Source: Halomonas denitrificans
Lineage (GTDB): Bacteria > Pseudomonadota > Gammaproteobacteria > Pseudomonadales > Halomonadaceae
Reading direction: 5' to 3'
Assembly (NCBI RefSeq): GCF_003056305.1
Contig: NZ_PYVX01000010.1
Location: forward strand, 1-64,000
DNA: 64,000 nucleotides
How positions within the stretch are numbered: the first letter of the stretch is position 1; the number at the start of each line of letters is the position of its first letter. The position numbers and the translations under genes are program-made. Below, piece after piece: positions 56,011 through 64,000 of the stretch. The notes beneath the pieces were generated by a model, which saw only the letters and a program-made list of their open reading frames with translations, ran no database searches and was not told the DNA's origin.

Positions 56011-57926
56011 GTCAGCCCAAGAGCAAGGCCGGACCGGCCCAGCAGGCGCGCCGCACCTGGAACATCGACCAGTGGGGCAGCGGCTACTTCGACGTCAACG
56101 ACGACGGCCAGGCCCTGGTGCGTCCGCTGGGCAGCGACGACGACGGCCCCGCCCTGCCCCTGCAGCCGCTGGTCCACAAGCTGCGCGAGGCCGGCCTGCG
56201 CCTGCCGGTGCTGGTGCGCTTCACCGACATCCTGCATGACCGGGTCGAGCAGCTCTGCGCCGCCTTCGACACCGCCATGCAGGAAGAGGCCTTCGCGGGC
56301 GGCTACACCGCCGTCTACCCGATCAAGGTCAACCAGCAGCGCCGGGTGGTCGAGTCGATCCTCGGCACCTACGAGCGCGGCCGCGGCCGCGTGGGCCTCG
56401 AGGCCGGCAGCAAGCCGGAGCTGCTGGCGGTGCTCGCGCTCTCCGCCGATGGCTCCTCGCTGATCGTCTGCAACGGCTACAAGGATCGCGAGTACATCCG
56501 CCTGGCGCTGATGGGCGAGAAGATCGGCCACCGGGTCTACCTGGTGGTGGAGAAGCTCTCGGAGCTGCCGCTGATCCTCGAGGAGGCGCGCCGCCTCGGC
56601 GTCACCCCGCGCATCGGCCTGCGCGCCCGGCTCTCCTCGGTGGGCCGCGGCCGCTGGCAGGACACCGGCGGCGAGAAGTCCAAGTTCGGCCTCACCGCCA
56701 GCCAGATCCTCTCCGTGGTGAAGCAGCTCCGCGAGGCCGAGGCCCTGGAGAGCCTGCAGCTGGTGCACTTCCACCTCGGCTCGCAGATCGCCAACATCCG
56801 CGACATCCAGCGCGGCCTGCGCGAGTGCGCCCGCTTCTACCAGAGCCTGGTGGAGCTGGGCGCCCCGGTGGACACCGTGGACGTCGGCGGGGGCCTCGGC
56901 ATCGACTACGAGGGCACCCGCTCGCGCAGCTTCTGCTCGGCCAACTACTCGATGCTCGAGTACGCCCGCAACGTGGTGGCGGCCTTCGCCCAGGCCTGCG
57001 CCGAGCAGGAGCTGCCCCAGCCGCACATCATCAGCGAGTCCGGCCGCGCCCTGACCGCCCACCACGCGGTGCTGATCTCCAACGTGATCGGCGAGGAGCG
57101 GGTCAGCCACCACTCCCCCGAGCGCCGGGTGCAGGATGAGCCCCAGGTCGACGAGCTGTGGCGGGTCCACGACCTGCTCCACGAGCGCGCCGAGCCCCGC
57201 GGCCTGGTGGAGGCCTGGCACGACCTGGTGCACGCCATGGGCGAGCTCCAGGAGCGATTCGTGATGGGCATGACCGACATCGACGCCCGCGCCGAGGGCG
57301 AGAGCGTCTACTTCGCCGCCTGCGCGCGGCTGCGCGGCCTGCTCGACAACCGCAACCGCGCCCACCGCGAGATCAGCGACGAGCTGGCCGAGAAGCTCGC
57401 CGACAAGCTGTTCGTCAACTTCTCGCTGTTCCAGTCGGTGCCCGACGTCTGGGGTATCCAGCAGATCTTCCCGGTGCTGCCGCTGGAGGGCCTGCACCGC
57501 GGCCCCGAGCGGCGCGGCGTGATCCAGGACATCACCTGCGACTCCGACGGGCGCATCGACGGCTACGTCGACGGCCAGGGGGTCGAGACCACCCTGCCGC
57601 TGCCCGAGTGGCGCGAGGGCGAGGAGAAGCTGCTGGGCTTCTTCCTGGTGGGCGCCTACCAGGAGATCCTCGGCGACCTGCACAACCTGTTCGGCGATAC
57701 CGACTCCGCGGACGCCGCCCTGACCGCCGACGGCGACTGGTCGATCAGCCAGGTCCAGCAGGGCGACCGGGTGGCCGACGTGCTGGGCTACGTCAACTTC
57801 GACGTCTCGGCCCTGCGCGAGCACCTCGCCGAGCAGCTCTCCCGCAGCGGCCTCGACGAGGCCCAGCAGCAGGCCTTCCTCGACGACCTCTCTGACGGGC
57901 TCGAGGGCTACACCTACCTCGAGTAG
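56007..57926 (+). CDS. speA: Biosynthetic arginine decarboxylase
   Basis: A 639-residue PLP enzyme of the fold III decarboxylases, making agmatine from arginine. The PLP Lys lies in AVYPIKVNQQRRVV near residue 105. Other conserved parts are LEAGSKPELLAVLALS, HFHLGSQIANIRDIQ and DVGGGLGIDYEGTRSRSF. The start is at the thrB stop overlap. It supplies agmatine to AguA elsewhere in the window. It ends at a strong hairpin. Confidence 0.95.
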   Translation: MSQPKSKAGPAQQARRTWNIDQWGSGYFDVNDDGQALVRPLGSDDDGPALPLQPLVHKLREAGLRLPVLVRFTDILHDRVEQLCAAFDTAMQEEAFAGGYTAVYPIKVNQQRRVVESILGTYERGRGRVGLEAGSKPELLAVLALSADGSSLIVCNGYKDREYIRLALMGEKIGHRVYLVVEKLSELPLILEEARRLGVTPRIGLRARLSSVGRGRWQDTGGEKSKFGLTASQILSVVKQLREAEALESLQLVHFHLGSQIANIRDIQRGLRECARFYQSLVELGAPVDTVDVGGGLGIDYEGTRSRSFCSANYSMLEYARNVVAAFAQACAEQELPQPHIISESGRALTAHHAVLISNVIGEERVSHHSPERRVQDEPQVDELWRVHDLLHERAEPRGLVEAWHDLVHAMGELQERFVMGMTDIDARAEGESVYFAACARLRGLLDNRNRAHREISDELAEKLADKLFVNFSLFQSVPDVWGIQQIFPVLPLEGLHRGPERRGVIQDITCDSDGRIDGYVDGQGVETTLPLPEWREGEEKLLGFFLVGAYQEILGDLHNLFGDTDSADAALTADGDWSISQVQQGDRVADVLGYVNFDVSALREHLAEQLSRSGLDEAQQQAFLDDLSDGLEGYTYLE

Positions 57927-57958
57927 GGAGGCACCGGCCAGGCGCCGACCGCCCCGAC

Positions 57959-57998
57959 ACGACAACGCCCCGCGGCCTTGGCCGCGGGGCGTTGTCGT
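57959..57998. terminator. Bidirectional terminator after speA
   Basis: A 19-bp perfect stem with a TT loop, from ACGACAACGCCCCGCGGCC to GGCCGCGGGGCGTTGTCGT. It sits between convergent speA and the hydrolase gene. It shares its outer ACGACAA / TTGTCGT ends with the terminator at 50954. Confidence 0.88.
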
Positions 57999-58017
57999 TG
58001 GTGCCGAGGTCGAACGC

Positions 58018-58683
58018 TCACGCCACCACGCGGGTCGTGACCTCCAGGCCGCCGGCGAGGGAGAAGGCGAGCGTCGCGCCCCGGGGCAGCGGGCCGACGC
58101 CGGCCGGGGTGCCGGTGAGCACCACGTCGCCGGGCTGCAGGGAGAAATGGCGGCTCATCTCCGCCAGCAGCGCCGGCACCGGGAAGAGCATGTCCGAGCC
58201 GCGGCCGTGCTGGCGGACCTCGCCGTCCACCTCGAGGGTGAAGGAGAGCGACGCCCAGTCGGGCACCTCGGCAAGCGGCAGGAAGGCCGAGAGCGGGCAA
58301 GCGCCGTCGAAGGCCTTGGCGACCTCCCAGGGATGCCCCTTCTCCTTCAGGCGCGCCTGCACGTCGCGCTGGGTCAGGTCCAGCGCCAGCCCGAGACCGA
58401 GGACGGCCCGCTCGGCCTGCTCCGGCGTGGCGTTCGAGAGCGTCTCACCGATCAGCAGCGCCAGCTCCGTCTCGTAGTGCACCTCGCCCCGGGCGAAGGG
58501 CGCCTCGATCGGCGCCTCCAGCGACACGGCGGCGGTCGCCGGCTTGATGAACAGCAGGGGCTCGCTCGGCACCGGGTTGTCCAGCTCCCGGGCGTGCTCG
58601 GCGTAGTTGCGGCCGACGCAGACGATCTTGCCGAGCGGCTCGGCGAACGGCCGGCCATCGGTGAAACGGGGCACGAAGCGCAT
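58018..58683 (-). CDS. Fumarylacetoacetate hydrolase-family protein
   Basis: A 221-residue enzyme of the FAH superfamily. The metal site is visible in CVGRNYAEHARELDN (start region), GEVHYETELALLIG (two Glu) and ALDLTQRDVQARL (Asp). Substrates in this branch are acylpyruvates or oxaloacetate-like diketo acids; the exact one is unknown. It is transcribed convergently to speA. Confidence 0.9.
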   Translation of the reverse strand: MRFVPRFTDGRPFAEPLGKIVCVGRNYAEHARELDNPVPSEPLLFIKPATAAVSLEAPIEAPFARGEVHYETELALLIGETLSNATPEQAERAVLGLGLALDLTQRDVQARLKEKGHPWEVAKAFDGACPLSAFLPLAEVPDWASLSFTLEVDGEVRQHGRGSDMLFPVPALLAEMSRHFSLQPGDVVLTGTPAGVGPLPRGATLAFSLAGGLEVTTRVVA

Positions 58684-58837
58684 GGGGACTCCTCTCCTTC
58701 TGGTGGGTGCCGGGGCGGTCGGGCGACCGGCATTTCAGTCTACCGAAGCCGGCCTCGGGGTCCAGTGCACCGAACTCGTCTAACGTCGAGGCCGCCCAGG
58801 ACAGTCCAACCAGAACCTCCAGTTTTTCTTAGGAGAG

Positions 58838-58846
58838 TGATACAAT
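58838..58846 (+). promoter_or_regulatory. Extended -10 promoter candidate for the wzz island
   Basis: TGATACAAT gives a TGn-TACAAT extended -10 with no clear -35. It lies 48 bases before the first gene of the low-GC island; a second AT-rich TATAAA is at 58853. The spacer 58684-58893 holds nothing else. Confidence 0.45.
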
Positions 58847-58893
58847 CGAATCTATAAAAATTACTAATGTTTAATAAATTGCGCAGGAAGACC

Positions 58894-59151
58894 ATGAAAA
58901 CCCCACACCCTGTAACCGTATTAAAAGCGTCGCTACTTCTCCCAGCCGCCTTATCAATACCCGGCTTTGCCTTGATATACCAAAAGATGTGGCCATCTTT
59001 AGCGTGCTTCGCTTTCGTGAACGCACTTCTTGGACTCGCTGCATACACATACGGCAGCTACGAGCGGGACGCCGCGTTGATTCTTATCATCACCCTTCAT
59101 TTTCTATCCCTTTCCTATGTCGCCATCTCTAAAACCGGGAGCATGTCATGA
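58894..59151 (+). CDS. Small three-helix membrane protein, unknown function
   Basis: An 85-residue protein with three hydrophobic segments (LLLPAALSIPGFALIY, ACFAFVNALLGLAAYTYG and AALILIITLHFLSLSYVAI). AGGA lies 9 bases before ATG 58894; an upstream in-frame ATG at 58867 is less likely. Its stop overlaps the wzz start (ATGA). Codon use and base composition are AT-rich compared with neighbours, like wzz, suggesting they arrived together. I do not recognise a family. Confidence 0.6.
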   Translation: MKTPHPVTVLKASLLLPAALSIPGFALIYQKMWPSLACFAFVNALLGLAAYTYGSYERDAALILIITLHFLSLSYVAISKTGSMS

Positions 59152-60425
59152 ACGCACCTGCACACTATCACCCTGCCCATGAGCAGAGTGATGAAATAGA
59201 CCTCAGGGATATTGCCGTTGCGATTTATGAGGGGTGGATGTGGATAGCCATCAGCATCTTTTCCTGTGTTGCGGCAGGAGCACTCTATATTTTCGCCTCC
59301 ACCCCACAATATTCTACCGATATTACGTTCGCCCCAACCCCGGAGGGCTTACATGCGCTCGACAGCGTGCCCGGAACGAGTTATCAAGAGCTAGAGGCTT
59401 TTAAGGAGCTGAGCCAGCTGCTCTCCAGTTACGAAAACTTCAAGTCTTATTATGAAGAAACCCCTGACTCCATCAGCCTGGAGAAAGCGGGAGACCGACT
59501 GCATGATGACCAGCTGAGACAATTCTTTTTCGACAATATCGCTTTGAGCTCACCGTCAGACAACAATGCCGATTCTTCACGCAGCATTTCACTCAACTAC
59601 AGAGACTCGATTGATGGCCCCCAGCTGCTTAATGATTACTTCAAATGGACTGAAGACAAATATATCCAGACCCTAACCGAAAGGGCCAAGCGCACCGTCG
59701 ACAGCGCTATTGAGAAAAACGCAGCTACCATGGCTGCTCACTTGGCATCGGCAAAGGAAAGTGCGAAAGCCAGAATCAGCCGCCTCAGAGAGCAAGACCA
59801 GATACGAATCGCTGAACTCGAGGACCGACTTCAGGCTGAAAAGCAATCCATCATTTCTTCACGCGAAGAACGCATTAGAGTTTTGCAAAACGCAGAGCAA
59901 ATCGCTTCACGCCTAGGCATTGAGAAGCCAACCACTCCGGCGGCTTTTGGCCGGCAGTCAGCGAATCAAGACATTATCTATGCCGAGATAAACTCCCAGG
60001 ATGGCGTCCCCCTCTATTTCATGGGGACGGCCGCGCTTCGCGCCGAAAAAGAGGTTATAGAAGCCAACCTGAATGAAGAGGTGAAAACAGCTGAGATTCG
60101 TGAAATCGAGAAACAGCTTCAACAACTAAGCAACAACCAGACAATTGAAGCGCTACAGGAGCGAGAGGATTTTTCGGCCTTCTCCGAAGAGTACAATGAT
60201 CTTAAAAACCAGAACGAGATTTTGGCTTCCATCGTGATCCTCGAGGATGAACTGGATATTGCCACTACGATCCACTGGGCATATCAACCCAGATCTCCCG
60301 ACTCCCCTAGAGGCACCTTGATCATCGCGCTCTCCCTAGTGCTTGGCGGAATGCTTGGCGTAATCCTGTTGTTCATCTCGCGATTCGCGATTAGCGTCAA
60401 GCACTACAGAAAAACCAGCCTCTAA
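59148..60425 (+). CDS. Wzz/FepE-type polysaccharide chain-length determinant
   Basis: A 425-residue inner-membrane protein with the Wzz layout: N-terminal helix (WMWIAISIFSCVAAGALYIF near residues 32-51) preceded by EIDLRDIAVAIYEGW, a long periplasmic coiled coil (about residues 180-350) and a C-terminal helix (LIIALSLVLGGMLGVILLF) with the Pro-rich AYQPRSPDSPRG before it. Such proteins set O-antigen or other glycan length. It is AT-rich and isolated from any glycan cluster in view, suggesting transfer or a stand-alone regulator of length. Confidence 0.88.
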   Translation: MNAPAHYHPAHEQSDEIDLRDIAVAIYEGWMWIAISIFSCVAAGALYIFASTPQYSTDITFAPTPEGLHALDSVPGTSYQELEAFKELSQLLSSYENFKSYYEETPDSISLEKAGDRLHDDQLRQFFFDNIALSSPSDNNADSSRSISLNYRDSIDGPQLLNDYFKWTEDKYIQTLTERAKRTVDSAIEKNAATMAAHLASAKESAKARISRLREQDQIRIAELEDRLQAEKQSIISSREERIRVLQNAEQIASRLGIEKPTTPAAFGRQSANQDIIYAEINSQDGVPLYFMGTAALRAEKEVIEANLNEEVKTAEIREIEKQLQQLSNNQTIEALQEREDFSAFSEEYNDLKNQNEILASIVILEDELDIATTIHWAYQPRSPDSPRGTLIIALSLVLGGMLGVILLFISRFAISVKHYRKTSL

Positions 60426-60431
60426 GTAGAT

Positions 60432-60455
60432 ATGGCCGTGTCATAACACGGCCAT
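60432..60455 (+). terminator. Terminator after wzz
   Basis: ATGGCCGTGT / ACACGGCCAT, 10-bp stem with loop CATA, followed by TATCG. Confidence 0.65.
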
Positions 60456-60509
60456 TATCGCCAAGTGCTTACTTCCTAACCCGCGACCAAAAACTCCACG
60501 AGCAAAGCG

Positions 60510-60551
60510 GAAAACGTTTTCACCAGAAACTAGAGGGGGATATCCCCCTCT
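60510..60551. repeat. Two palindromes downstream of wzz
   Basis: GAAAACGTTTTC (60510-60521) and AGAGGGGGATATCCCCCTCT (60532-60551) are both perfect palindromes within 42 bases. No gene is attached; they may mark the island edge or a regulator site. The remaining spacer to 60689 has nothing further recognisable. Confidence 0.45.
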
Positions 60552-60689
60552 GCCTCAAGGCTGGAGCAGCTTCCCCGTTAAGAATGTCACCCAGACTCAT
60601 GGGAGTGATCATGGAGCAGCGCTTCAGGCGTCGCGAGCGAGACGCCGAGCACCCGCCTACACTAGGCGGACAACAAGAGGAGAACCCCC

Positions 60690-60962
60690 ATGCTCAAGCT
60701 CGGATCGCTCATCATCCTGCTCAGTCTGCTGACGGCCTGCGCCTCTTCCTCGAATGACGAGGTGGGCATCACCGACGACTGCCAGGCGGACATCCGCACC
60801 CTGGAAATGGAGATCTACCAGAACAGGGACCAGTACACCCTCGAGGCGCGGACCAAGGCCAATGCCGAACTGCTCCAGGCCAAGACCAACCGCTTCAATC
60901 CGGTGAAGTGTCGCGTGAACATCCAGGATGCGCGCAGCGAGCTGCGCAAGGGCAGGCTGTGA
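60690..60962 (+). CDS. Small lipoprotein of unknown function
   Basis: A 90-residue predicted lipoprotein (LGSLIILLSLLTAC). The mature part starts ASSSNDEV and has two cysteines (DDCQADIRTLEMEIYQ and VKCRVNIQDA) around an amphipathic helix. AGGAGA precedes the ATG. No family recognised. Confidence 0.6.
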   Translation: MLKLGSLIILLSLLTACASSSNDEVGITDDCQADIRTLEMEIYQNRDQYTLEARTKANAELLQAKTNRFNPVKCRVNIQDARSELRKGRL

Positions 60963-61046
60963 GACATCACACGAGTTGAGGCTGCGCGCCATGGGCGGCA
61001 GCGCGGGCCAGCCAAGGGACGTAGAGAGATGCCTTTCTTCCAGACA

Positions 61047-61075
61047 CAAAAAAACCGCCTACTAGAGCGGTTTCT
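61047..61075 (-). terminator. Rho-independent terminator of the tRNA operon
   Basis: On the minus strand AAACCGC pairs with GCGGTTT, loop TCTAGTAG, followed by a T-run (read as A-run at 61048-61054 on the plus strand). Confidence 0.88.
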
Positions 61076-61108
61076 TGTATGCTGCGACTCATTTTCCCGA
61101 TGCTTCGA

Positions 61109-61184
<76 letters not shown>

Positions 61185-61227
61185 GCGGGAACCGACTCGA
61201 GTCACAGAATCGGAAACAGGGTTGACG

Positions 61228-61302
61228 TGGCTGGGGTAGCAGGATTCGAACCTGCGCATGCCGATACCAAAAACCGGTGCCTTACCGCTTGGCTATACCC
61301 CA
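61228..61302 (-). tRNA. tRNA-Gln (TTG)
   Basis: A 75-base tRNA starting TGGGGTATAGCC with encoded CCA. The anticodon loop TTTTGGT gives TTG; the overall sequence resembles E. coli glnU/W type tRNA-Gln with a few changes. Confidence 0.95.
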
Positions 61303-61308
61303 GCATTG

Positions 61309-61384
61309 TGGTGGCCAGAGACGGAATCGAACCGCCGACACGGGGATTTTCAATCCCCTGCTCTACCAACTGAGCTATCTGGCC
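61309..61384 (-). tRNA. tRNA-Phe (GAA)
   Basis: A 76-base tRNA with GGCCAGA / TCTGGCC acceptor stem and encoded CCA. The anticodon arm GGGGATTGAAAATCCCC gives GAA. It is the first tRNA after the promoter. Confidence 0.96.
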
Positions 61385-61401
61385 CCTCGCCAACGGTGCG
61401 T

Positions 61402-61430
61402 ATTAAACCTCAGCGGGCCGTTGGCGTCAA
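61402..61430 (-). promoter_or_regulatory. Promoter of the tRNA operon
   Basis: On the minus strand TTGACG (61430-61425), 17 bases, TTTAAT (61407-61402), then a GC-rich discriminator ACGCACCG before tRNA-Phe. Such discriminators mark stringently controlled stable-RNA promoters. Confidence 0.88.
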
Positions 61431-61478
61431 CCCTTTCCGTTTCAAAAAGATGGCGAGGGTCGAGCGATGCCCGAACGG

Positions 61479-61751
61479 CTAGTCGCCACGGGGTACATAG
61501 CCCTCGGCCTGGTCGGTTTCCTGGTTGTCGAGGAAGCGCTCCATCTGCTCCATCAAGTACTCCCGGGAGGCGGCGTCGAGCATGTTGAGGTGCTTCTCGT
61601 TGATCAGGCGGGTCTGCAGCGCCTGCCACTCCTCCCAGGCCTGCTTCGAGACGTTGGCCTGGATCTCCTGGCCCTTCTTGCCCGGCAGCGGCGGGAACGG
61701 CAGGGCCTCCATCTCCTTCTGGTACTTGCGGCAGAACACGGTCTGGCTCAT
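61479..61751 (-). CDS. yggX: Fe(2+)-trafficking / oxidative damage protection protein
   Basis: A 90-residue protein matching YggX: SQTVFCRKYQKEMEALPFPP with the conserved Cys, LPGKKGQEIQANVSKQAWEEW and TRLINEKHLNML. It protects iron-sulfur clusters from oxidants. It follows mutY by 22 bases, a conserved gammaproteobacterial pairing. Confidence 0.95.
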   Translation of the reverse strand: MSQTVFCRKYQKEMEALPFPPLPGKKGQEIQANVSKQAWEEWQALQTRLINEKHLNMLDAASREYLMEQMERFLDNQETDQAEGYVPRGD

Positions 61752-61773
61752 CGGGGACTCTCCTCGTGCGGGC

Positions 61774-62865
61774 TCAGGGCCCGGCGGTGGTGGTCAGGGC
61801 AAAGGGGGCCAGCGACTCCAGCAGCGCCTTGACCGGCGCCGCCAGGCCGATGCTGGCCGGATCGGCGGGATCGTACCAGCGGCGCGCCTCGCCCACCGAA
61901 TCGAGCCGGGTGATGCGCGCCGGCTGCGGGGTGATCTCGAGGCGGAAGTGGCTGAAGACGTGGGTGAAGGGTGTCCAGGCCGCGTCGAGCTCGCTGCCCG
62001 GCGCATGGACGGCCAGCCAGGCCGCCAGGGCCTCGCGATCGTCGAACTGGGGCAGGCTCCAGAGCCCGCCCCACAGGCCGCTGGCGGGGCGCTGCTCGAG
62101 CAGCACGCGCCCCTCGCGATCCTGTAAGAGCAGCATGGTGGTGGTGCGGGTCGGCACGGCCTTCTTCGGCTTGGACTCGGGGAAGCGCTTCTCCTCGCCG
62201 CGGGCATGGGCGAGGCACTCCGCCTCGAAGGGGCAGCGCGCGCACTCCGGCTGCCCGCGACGACAGAGGGTCGCCCCCAGGTCCATCATCGCCTGGGTAA
62301 AGTCGACCACCCGTGCCTCGGGGGTGTAGTGCTCGGCCAGGGCCCAGAGGCGGCGCTCCACCGCCGGCCGCCCCGGCCAGCCCTCCACGGCGTGCAAGCG
62401 CGTCAGCACTCGCTTGACGTTGCCGTCGAGGATCACCGCCCGCCGCCCGGTGCTCTGGGCGATGATCGCCCCGGCCGTGGAGCGGCCGATGCCGGGCAGC
62501 GCCGCCATCGCCTCGAGGCTCTCCACGGGGAACGCCCCGCCGTGCTCCTCGACGACGACCCGCGCGGCCTTGTGCAGGTTGCGGCCCCGGGCGTAGTAGC
62601 CAAGCCCGGTCCACAGGTGCAGCACCTCGTCCTGCTCGGCGGCCGCCAGGCTGGCGACGTCGGGGAAGCGCGCCATGAAGCGCTCGAAGTAGGGGATCAC
62701 CGTGGCGACCTGGGTCTGCTGCAGCATGATCTCCGAGACCCACACCCGGTAGGGGCTGCGATCCTGCTGCCAGGGCAGGTCGTGGCGACCGTGCTCGTCG
62801 AACCACTCGAGCAGGCGCTGCTGGAAGCGTTCGGGGGGCAGGATGGCGGGCGGCATCTCGCTCAT
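61774..62865 (-). CDS. mutY: A/G-specific adenine glycosylase
   Basis: A 363-residue base-excision glycosylase removing adenine paired with 8-oxoguanine. Catalytic Glu in [11 protein letters not shown] near residue 43, helix-hairpin-helix [12 protein letters not shown] with following Asp in [11 protein letters not shown], and the [4Fe-4S] motif C-x6-C-x2-C-x5-C in [19 protein letters not shown]-terminal MutT-like domain ([20 protein letters not shown]) recognises 8-oxoG. Start [11 protein letters not shown] at 62865 is preferred over an upstream extension. Confidence 0.95.
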   Translation of the reverse strand: MSEMPPAILPPERFQQRLLEWFDEHGRHDLPWQQDRSPYRVWVSEIMLQQTQVATVIPYFERFMARFPDVASLAAAEQDEVLHLWTGLGYYARGRNLHKAARVVVEEHGGAFPVESLEAMAALPGIGRSTAGAIIAQSTGRRAVILDGNVKRVLTRLHAVEGWPGRPAVERRLWALAEHYTPEARVVDFTQAMMDLGATLCRRGQPECARCPFEAECLAHARGEEKRFPESKPKKAVPTRTTTMLLLQDREGRVLLEQRPASGLWGGLWSLPQFDDREALAAWLAVHAPGSELDAAWTPFTHVFSHFRLEITPQPARITRLDSVGEARRWYDPADPASIGLAAPVKALLESLAPFALTTTAGP

Positions 62866-62897
62866 GGGCTCTCTCGACACGACACTCTCACGGCACG

Positions 62898-62927
62898 AAA
62901 AAAAGCGCCGACTGGGGAAGTCGGCGC
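62898..62927 (-). terminator. Terminator between asmA-like gene and mutY
   Basis: On the minus strand GCGCCGACT / AGTCGGCGC with loop TCCCC, followed by seven T. It ends the AsmA-like transcript, so mutY must have its own promoter or rely on readthrough. Confidence 0.88.
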
Positions 62928-62949
62928 AGGGACTGGTCAAAGGTGTTGC

Positions 62950-64000
62950 TCAATTGAAGAGACCTTCCAGGGCGTCGCGAAGTTCCCGGCCGGCCTGCTC
63001 GCCCAGGCGCTCGTCGATCTTCTCGACGGCGCCCTCGAGGCGCTCCTCGACCTCCTCCCCGGCTCGCCGGGTGGCCTCGTCGCGCAGCAGCCCGGCGAGG
63101 GTTCCCTGGAAAGCCTCGCGATCGAAGCGGCACCACTCCGCGCTCTCGCCGCCGAGGGTACCGTCGCAGCGCACCGGCAGCGGCACGCGCGCCAGCCGCG
63201 GGTTGACCTCGCAGGGCGCATCCTCGGCCTCCACCAGGCGCACCGCGGCGCGCAGGTCGAACTGCTCGCTGACGAGATCGATGCGGCCCTCGCCGTCCAC
63301 CCGCATGCCGGGCAGGGTGACCAGCAGGTCGTCGCTCTGCACCTCGCCCTCGTCCAGGGTCAGGCCGGCGCGGATCCGCTCGAAGCGCGTCTCCTCGGCC
63401 CACTCGCGCTCGAGCGTCTTGCCCTGCAGGGTGGCGGCCGCGGTGCACAGCTCCTCGCCGACGTTGAGCTCCTTGAAGGCGCCCTCATCTATGCGTGCCT
63501 CGAGGTGGCCGCTCAGGTGGCGCCGGAGCTCCATGGGGGAGTTGCCGCGACTGGTCAGCTCGCCCTCGCCGCTGAAGCGCCCGCTCAGGGGAGAGGGCTC
63601 CTCGCCGCGGGCCTCGAGCAGCGACTCGAGACGCACCCGCTCGGCCTGCGGGGCGAGCTGCCAGCGGATCGGGCTCTCGCGCAGATCGAGAACGCCGTCG
63701 GCGGCCAGGCTCCCCTCGTAGAAGCGGGAGGTGAAGTCGATCAGGCGATGGCGGCCATCGCGCCCCTCGAGGGTCAGGTCGACGTCATGGAAGTCCAGCC
63801 CGGCGAAGCGCAGCTGCCCCAGGGCGAGATGGGCGTCGAGCTCGAGCTCGGCGAGCCACGATGCCGGCACCAGCGCGTCCGCGTCCTCGGCGTGGGCGCG
63901 GCGGATGCCCGGCAGCCGCCAGCGCGAGGCGGCGTCGTCACCGACGCCCGCCGGCGGCAGGTAGCCGTCCAGGTCCAGGCGATCCCCCTGCAGGTCGGCG
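62950..64000 (-). CDS. AsmA-family protein, C-terminal part
   Basis: The gene enters from the right edge; at least 350 codons are visible and the start is outside. The sequence has the repetitive beta-strand pattern of AsmA/TamB-like proteins (LTSRGNSPMELRRHLSGHLE, GAFKELNVGEELCTAAATLQ, TLPGMRVDGEGRIDLVSEQFD) and ends with an amphipathic C-terminal helix. Members act in outer-membrane lipid transport or assembly at the inner membrane. The asmA-mutY-yggX order is common in gammaproteobacteria. Confidence 0.88.
   Translation of the reverse strand, partial: ADLQGDRLDLDGYLPPAGVGDDAASRWRLPGIRRAHAEDADALVPASWLAELELDAHLALGQLRFAGLDFHDVDLTLEGRDGRHRLIDFTSRFYEGSLAADGVLDLRESPIRWQLAPQAERVRLESLLEARGEEPSPLSGRFSGEGELTSRGNSPMELRRHLSGHLEARIDEGAFKELNVGEELCTAAATLQGKTLEREWAEETRFERIRAGLTLDEGEVQSDDLLVTLPGMRVDGEGRIDLVSEQFDLRAAVRLVEAEDAPCEVNPRLARVPLPVRCDGTLGGESAEWCRFDREAFQGTLAGLLRDEATRRAGEEVEERLEGAVEKIDERLGEQAGRELRDALEGLFN

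Overview
The window is 64 kb of GC-rich chromosome from a gammaproteobacterium, most likely Halomonas or a close halomonad. This rests on gene neighbourhoods and protein families (FabY-type ketosynthase, GlnE, AsmA-MutY-YggX followed by tRNAs, TRAP transporters, entericidin, PACE efflux), not on a database search. Coding density is high. I see no prophage, insertion sequence, CRISPR array or rRNA. Two stretches are clearly AT-richer than the rest: the spacer at about 20.5-21.3 kb and the small wzz island at 58.8-60.5 kb.

Layout. 0-6 kb: a nitrogen-compound catabolic block (aldehyde dehydrogenase, M20 carbamoyl-amidohydrolase, class III aminotransferase, NhaC-type antiporter, agmatine deiminase). 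6-20.4 kb: housekeeping and envelope genes (extensin-like, LLM flavoenzyme, M48 protease, aroQ, glnE, dgkA, dacB), an SMR plus PACE efflux pair with a divergent LysR regulator, a TrmB-like methyltransferase, fabY-coaD and a YfhL ferredoxin. 20.4-29.8 kb: a long spacer with a perfect FNR/ANR box, then a six-gene operon for a periplasmic type II DMSO-reductase-family molybdoenzyme in A-B-D-C order (selenate/chlorate reductase and dimethylsulfide dehydrogenase group). It is followed by an NBP35/Mrp-like ATPase and a 14-repeat, probably twin seven-bladed propeller protein. 29.8-43.3 kb: small envelope proteins, MATE and short-chain fatty acid transporters, a thioesterase, TSUP exporter, HIT protein, Dps, RmuC, PepD and TmcA. 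43.4-51 kb: a TRAP transporter and an iron ABC transporter with unusual gene orientation and a Fur-like site. 51-58.7 kb: polA, a DUF2782-type gene, thrB-speA and a fumarylacetoacetase-fold hydrolase. 58.8-60.5 kb: the low-GC wzz pair. 60.5-64 kb: a lipoprotein, a Phe-Gln-Thr tRNA operon with a clear promoter and terminator, and yggX-mutY-asmA.

How the genes fit together. The strongest candidate for something undescribed is the molybdoenzyme operon. Its catalytic core follows a known pattern, but the two trailing genes are, as far as I recall, not part of the characterised selenate, chlorate or dimethylsulfide systems. Secondary points are the carbamoyl-hydrolase/agmatine deiminase block without a visible AguB, the tail-to-tail overlap in the iron transporter, a perfect 18-bp palindrome upstream of the TRAP operon and a pair of coupled, apparently paralogous lipoproteins.
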